NCBI GenBank assembly: GCA_016795295.1
Contig: JAEUHP010000247.1
Location: 1-34,771 of the forward strand
Direction: 5' to 3'
Length of the DNA: 34,771 nucleotides
Origin: Planctomycetota bacterium
GTDB taxonomy: Bacteria; Planctomycetota; UBA1135; UBA2386
Both the position numbers and the translations under genes were made by a program. The first letter of the stretch is position 1. Each line of letters starts with the position of its first letter. Of the stretch, positions 31,669 through 34,771 are shown piece after piece. The notes under the pieces are model-generated. The model was not told where the DNA came from. It did not search any database and worked only from the letters and a program-made list of their open reading frames with translations.

Positions 31669-32899
31669 AGAGCGCCCACCAGGGAATCGCCGTGATCTGC
31701 TCGTCGATTTGCATCGGCCGCGGCACCCGACAGACCAGGATGCCGCGGTGGCCATGCCCAGACTGCTCGGCGAGGAAGGTGCGCAGGTGCCGCGCGTCGG
31801 TGGAATTGGGCCGCTCGGTCCACTTCACCTCGATGGCTGTGATCGCGCCGGCGCGCTCGACGATGAAGTCCACCTCGGCGCCGTCCTTGGTCCGTAGGTA
31901 GTGCAAGCTGCCTTGGCCCGAGTAGTGCAGGCGCTTCCACAGCTCGATGCCAACCCACTGCTCGAAGATCGGCCCAGGATTGGCCTGCACCGTGGCGCGC
32001 GACACCTGCAGGTTGGCAGCAGCATGACGGACCCCCAGATCGAACAGGAAGAAGCGAGGGGTGGACAGCACCCCCTTTCGTGGACTGCGGGTCCAGGCTG
32101 GAACCGAGAAGCCGACGAACATGTCCTCCAACAACTGGTAGTACGACTTCACGGTCGGCTGGGAGACGCCGGAATCGCGAGAAATCGCGGCGTAGTTGAC
32201 GAGCTGGCCCGACTCGGTCGCCGCCAACTGCAGGAACCGCAGGAATGCCGCCCAGTCCTTCACCAAGGCCTCTCTCCGGATCTCCTCCTCGAGGTGCGCC
32301 ATGGCGTAGCTGCGCAAGAGCGCTGGACGATCGCGCTCCACTGCGGTGACGATGCCGGGCAAGTCCCCGAACACCAGGCGGGCCTCGAGGTCTGCGGCTG
32401 GAAAGAGCTCGGCAGGCGGCTTCCGCCAGGGCAGCGGCACAATCGGCGTCAGGGCCGAAGACTGTGGCGCCGGGCGCTCGCTGGCAACCAGAGGATAGAG
32501 GTGATGCAGAAGACACCGCCCCGGCAACAGGTTGGTGCCGGAACTGCGCAGGCGTCGCGCAGAGCTTCCGCACAGAACGAACCGCCAACGTCTGCGGTCA
32601 GCGTCGTAGAGATGCTGCACCGCGTCGAACAGAGCCGGGACGTTCTGCGCTTCGTCCACGAACACCCACGCGGGGCCGCGGCCCTTGGGCAGAGCTCGGC
32701 ACTCCGCCGCGAACACGCCGGGATCCACCAGGTAGCGCCCCCGGACGCCCGGCTCGGCCAGGTCGATCGCCATGGCAGCTTCGGGCAAGAGGGTCCGGAG
32801 CAGCGTCGACTTCCCGGTCTGACGCGCACCGAACAGGATGTGCACGTAGGGCCGCCGCAGCTTGGCAGCGAGAGGGAGTTGGATCCAGCGCGAGAACAC
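31667..32899 (-). CDS. AAA-family ATPase with DUF4143 domain (second, divergent copy)
   Basis: 410 residues from GTG 32899. Walker A is GARQTGKS (24-31) and Walker B is VFVDE (79-83), with FVLCGSSARRL as the sensor strand. The middle has a winged-helix-like segment (LVNYAAISRDSGVSQPTVKS). The DUF4143 end holds IFEQWVGIELWKRL, YLRTKDGAEVDFIVE and AIEVKWT, giving Glu, Asp and Glu-x-Lys in PD-(D/E)xK-like order. It shares architecture but little sequence with the ATPase at 11964, so it is not a recent duplicate. An AT-rich palindrome lies in front of it and a hairpin at its end, but I see no matching inverted repeat downstream. It is on the same strand as the DHS-like gene, with 204 bases between. 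Function is not established for the family. Confidence 0.88.
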   Translation of the reverse strand: MFSRWIQLPLAAKLRRPYVHILFGARQTGKSTLLRTLLPEAAMAIDLAEPGVRGRYLVDPGVFAAECRALPKGRGPAWVFVDEAQNVPALFDAVQHLYDADRRRWRFVLCGSSARRLRSSGTNLLPGRCLLHHLYPLVASERPAPQSSALTPIVPLPWRKPPAELFPAADLEARLVFGDLPGIVTAVERDRPALLRSYAMAHLEEEIRREALVKDWAAFLRFLQLAATESGQLVNYAAISRDSGVSQPTVKSYYQLLEDMFVGFSVPAWTRSPRKGVLSTPRFFLFDLGVRHAAANLQVSRATVQANPGPIFEQWVGIELWKRLHYSGQGSLHYLRTKDGAEVDFIVERAGAITAIEVKWTERPNSTDARHLRTFLAEQSGHGHRGILVCRVPRPMQIDEQITAIPWWAL

Positions 32900-32902
32900 G
32901 CA

Positions 32903-32955
32903 GGAAACGTTACGCGATATTTCTAAAGCTGGTTTTACTTTTCTCGTAGTTTTCC
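32903..32955. repeat. AT-rich imperfect palindrome ahead of the second DUF4143 ATPase
   Basis: Outer arms GGAAAC / GTTTTCC, further matches TACG / CGTA and AAAG / CTTTT, around a centre near 32925. On the minus strand it contains CTTTAGAAA, the same nine bases as in both repeats around the ATPase at 11964. It is much more AT-rich than its flanks. The 200 bases from 32956 to 33155 contain no visible gene. Confidence 0.5.
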
Positions 32956-33155
32956 ATACCTATGCTCATGAAGCATCGCCTGCGGCACCGGCCACGACCG
33001 ACGCCCCCGAATCGCCCGGGCGCAACCTGGATGCAGCAGGCCGTTGGCGACCGCCGGCGCAGTCGTCACGACATCCTTGCAGTCCGCAACGTTCTCCTCC
33101 ATTCGGCCGGCTCACGTTCGCGGCGCGATGCCGCACCGCAGCAGCCCCCCACCCG

Positions 33156-34259
33156 TCACCCCTTGCCCGCCCCCGCCAACACCAACTCCGCCAGCCGATG
33201 CACCAGCGGCTGCAAGCGCACCTTCTCCAGATTGCACAGCACCACCACCACCAACCCCGCGTCCGGCATCACGAACAGCATCGTGCTGACCCGTGGCTGC
33301 GCACCGGTGTGGAACACCACCTTGCGCCCCTGGAACTCCCCGAGCCGGAAGCCGAGCCCGTAATCGGTCGGCGTGCCATCGCGCAGCCGCTGCGGCGTCC
33401 ACATGGCTTGCAACGACTCCGGCCGCACCAGCTTGCCCGCCAGCAGCGCGTGGGCGAACCGCACCACGTCGGGCGCCGAAGCGCACAACCCACCGCCGCC
33501 CACCTTGTAGCTGGCGTCCATCAGCACGCTGTTCTGCAGCTCGTTGCCGACGAACACGTAACCCTGCGCCCGCCCAGGAATCAGCCGCCGCAGATCGTCG
33601 TCCTGGAGCGTCGCCGCCCCTGCGGGCAGCGCCACCCGTTCGCGGACCAACGCGGCGAACGGTTTGCCACCGACCTGTTCGAGGGCCGCGGCCACCAAGT
33701 TGTAGCCGTAGGTGCTGTAATGGAATGCCGTGCCCGGCTCGTGCAGCAGCGGGTCGGCGGCGAACCGATCGATCGCTTCGGTCTGCTTGGCGAAGCGGAA
33801 CGTGCTCTCGGCCTCTGCGGGGCGGTAGTGGCGGACCCCCCCGAGGTGCGCCAACAGCAGCCGCGTGGTGACCGGCCAGGGCTGCTTGGGCCAGCCCGGC
33901 ACCAGGCCGGCGAGGTCCGCATCCAGGTCGAGGCGCGGTGCCCCGGCGCGGCCCGGCTCGGCGAACTGCATGGCCAGGGTCGCCGTGATCGGCTTGGACA
34001 GCGAGGCCAGCCGATACACCGTGGCCGGCCCCGCCGGCACGTCGTTCTCCACGTCGGCCCGGCCGAAGCCGCGGGCGAAGACCACCGCTCCAGACCAGCC
34101 GATCGCGCAGCTCAGGCCAGGAATGCGCTCTTGCGCACAGAACGCAGCCGCGGCTTCGGCAGCCGCAGGGGCAAAGGCCGGGGGTTCCTGACCACGGGCC
34201 CCGCCCAGGACCAGGACGAGAACTGCGCAGTGGCTGGCGAGCAAGGACTTGGCGACCAC
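33156..34259 (-). CDS. exported serine beta-lactamase-like hydrolase (class C / LACTB type)
   Basis: 367 residues from GTG 34259, with a signal peptide (SLLASHCAVLVLVLGGARGQ). The beta-lactamase/D-Ala-D-Ala-peptidase fold is shown by Ser86-Leu-Ser-Lys89 (SxxK), Tyr181-Ser-Thr in FHYSTYGYN at the YxN position with Thr in place of Asn, and His317-Thr-Gly319 in VVFHTGAQP for the third motif. LLLAHLGGVRHY is the usual loop LLxHxSGxxxY with Gly instead of Ser. These variations are common in the broad esterase/peptidase group (human LACTB among them), so antibiotic resistance should not be assumed. It acts outside the cytoplasm. It is divergent from the sensor-like gene at 34383. Confidence 0.88.
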   Translation of the reverse strand: MVAKSLLASHCAVLVLVLGGARGQEPPAFAPAAAEAAAAFCAQERIPGLSCAIGWSGAVVFARGFGRADVENDVPAGPATVYRLASLSKPITATLAMQFAEPGRAGAPRLDLDADLAGLVPGWPKQPWPVTTRLLLAHLGGVRHYRPAEAESTFRFAKQTEAIDRFAADPLLHEPGTAFHYSTYGYNLVAAALEQVGGKPFAALVRERVALPAGAATLQDDDLRRLIPGRAQGYVFVGNELQNSVLMDASYKVGGGGLCASAPDVVRFAHALLAGKLVRPESLQAMWTPQRLRDGTPTDYGLGFRLGEFQGRKVVFHTGAQPRVSTMLFVMPDAGLVVVVLCNLEKVRLQPLVHRLAELVLAGAGKG

Positions 34260-34382
34260 GGTGGTGAACGCGCGACATTACGCCCGGCCACGGAGCCGCG
34301 GCCGGGGAACCATGGAATTCGCAGCAACGCCCGCAAGGACCGCAAAGGCCCCGGCCGATAACCGAGGCCGCTGCCTCAACCC

Positions 34383-34771
34383 ATGCGTACTCTGCCCCTG
34401 TTCGTGGCCGCCACGGCACTTCCCGTCCTCCTGACCACGGCCATGGCTTGGCCGGCGTTCGGCCTGCGCGGCCACTGGGCGATGTCGGCGCTCTGTGCCA
34501 CCGCCGGCGCCGCGGCGGCCGTGGTCGCCCGGCAGGTGGGGCGCCAGCACCGCGAAGTCGCGAACTTGGCGCGTACCTTGGGGGCGGATCCAACGCAGAA
34601 TCTCGCGGCGCACTGTGCGGCACAGCAGCAAGCGCGTGGTCGCCAACTCGCCCAGGTCCAGACCGCGCTGCAGACCACCGCGGCCAAGGCGGCCACGGTC
34701 GAGCAGAACGGCCGCAGCGTCGCCTCGGGCGTCCGGGACCAGGCCGCGAACCTGCAGCTGATCAGTGCGGC
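34383..34771 (+). CDS. membrane sensor / methyl-accepting chemotaxis-like protein, N-terminal part (3' truncated by window)
   Basis: 129 complete codons are visible from ATG 34383, and the frame is open at the window end. Two hydrophobic segments (RTLPLFVAATALPVLLTTAM and HWAMSALCATAGAAAAVVA) are separated by a very short loop, so there is almost no periplasmic sensor domain. A basic turn (RQVGRQHREV) follows, then a long Gln/Ala-rich heptad-like helix (AAHCAAQQQARGRQLAQVQT, then ALQTTAAKAATVEQNG and QAANLQLISA) typical of the cytoplasmic coiled coil of chemoreceptors or of histidine-kinase signalling helices. The conserved signalling tip is not in the window, so the assignment stays provisional. 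GATAAC lies at 34357-34362, 20 bases upstream. Confidence 0.6.
   Translation, partial: MRTLPLFVAATALPVLLTTAMAWPAFGLRGHWAMSALCATAGAAAAVVARQVGRQHREVANLARTLGADPTQNLAAHCAAQQQARGRQLAQVQTALQTTAAKAATVEQNGRSVASGVRDQAANLQLISA

Noticed and set aside
33156..34259. Reading the class C-like hydrolase as an antibiotic-resistance beta-lactamase
   Set aside because: The YxN position is Tyr-Ser-Thr and the context is unrelated to resistance. The fold family is mostly esterases and peptidases.

Overview
This window is GC-rich (roughly 70 % by eye) and protein-dense. I infer a bacterium of the phylum Planctomycetota. The reasons are several secreted proteins of kinds I associate with deep-branching planctomycetes (a recurring C-terminal beta-sandwich-like module, TIG domains, carboxypeptidase-regulatory-like repeats), the general absence of Shine-Dalgarno sequences, and starts that sit only a few bases behind promoter-like hexamers. 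This is inference from protein style; no rRNA or other phylogenetic marker is present. I found no tRNA, rRNA or CRISPR array.

Layout. 1-2.8 kb: the end of a membrane protein, an ATP-grasp ligase, a small coiled-coil-like protein (-) and a membrane-anchored small-domain protein. 3.0-9.2 kb: a secreted beta-lactamase-fold serine hydrolase with N-terminal tandem repeats (polyglycine-hydrolase-like), a large repeat protein of carboxypeptidase-regulatory type, and a multi-spanning glycosyltransferase. 9.25-11.85 kb: a VOC protein (-) divergent from a secreted DUF1028/TIG protein. 11.9-13.2 kb: an AAA/DUF4143 ATPase bracketed by inverted repeats of about 43 bp, each itself an imperfect palindrome; this is a candidate mobile cassette. 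13.2-14.4 kb: threonine dehydratase (-). 14.6-19.2 kb: two large secreted proteins with a methyltransferase translationally coupled to the first, then a remnant of the same secreted-protein C-terminal module. 19.5-23.0 kb: mechanosensitive channel, proline iminopeptidase (-), L-serine dehydratase.

23.0-26.7 kb (-): two tandem paralogous membrane glycosyltransferases of ZomB/arabinofuranosyltransferase type. Each carries an EF-hand pair inserted in its C-terminal extracytoplasmic region, and the genes overlap by 4 nt. 26.9-29.0 kb (+): two overlapping lipoprotein genes, the second an alpha/beta hydrolase. 29.0-31.5 kb (-): hldE (ADP-heptose synthesis, so probably LPS-type glycans) coupled to a deoxyhypusine-synthase-like protein. 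31.7-32.9 kb (-): a second DUF4143 ATPase with an AT-rich palindrome in front of it. 33.2-34.3 kb (-): an exported class C beta-lactamase-like hydrolase. The window ends inside a two-TM sensor- or MCP-like gene.

How the genes fit together: the common theme is the cell envelope and export (secreted proteins, lipoproteins, membrane glycosyltransferases, heptose activation, mechanosensitive channel). A small amino-acid catabolic set is interspersed (IlvA, L-serine dehydratase, proline iminopeptidase). The least conventional items are the repeat-bounded ATPase, the EF-hand glycosyltransferase pair, the DUF1028 protein whose signal-peptide cleavage would expose a threonine, and the polyglycine-hydrolase-like enzyme.
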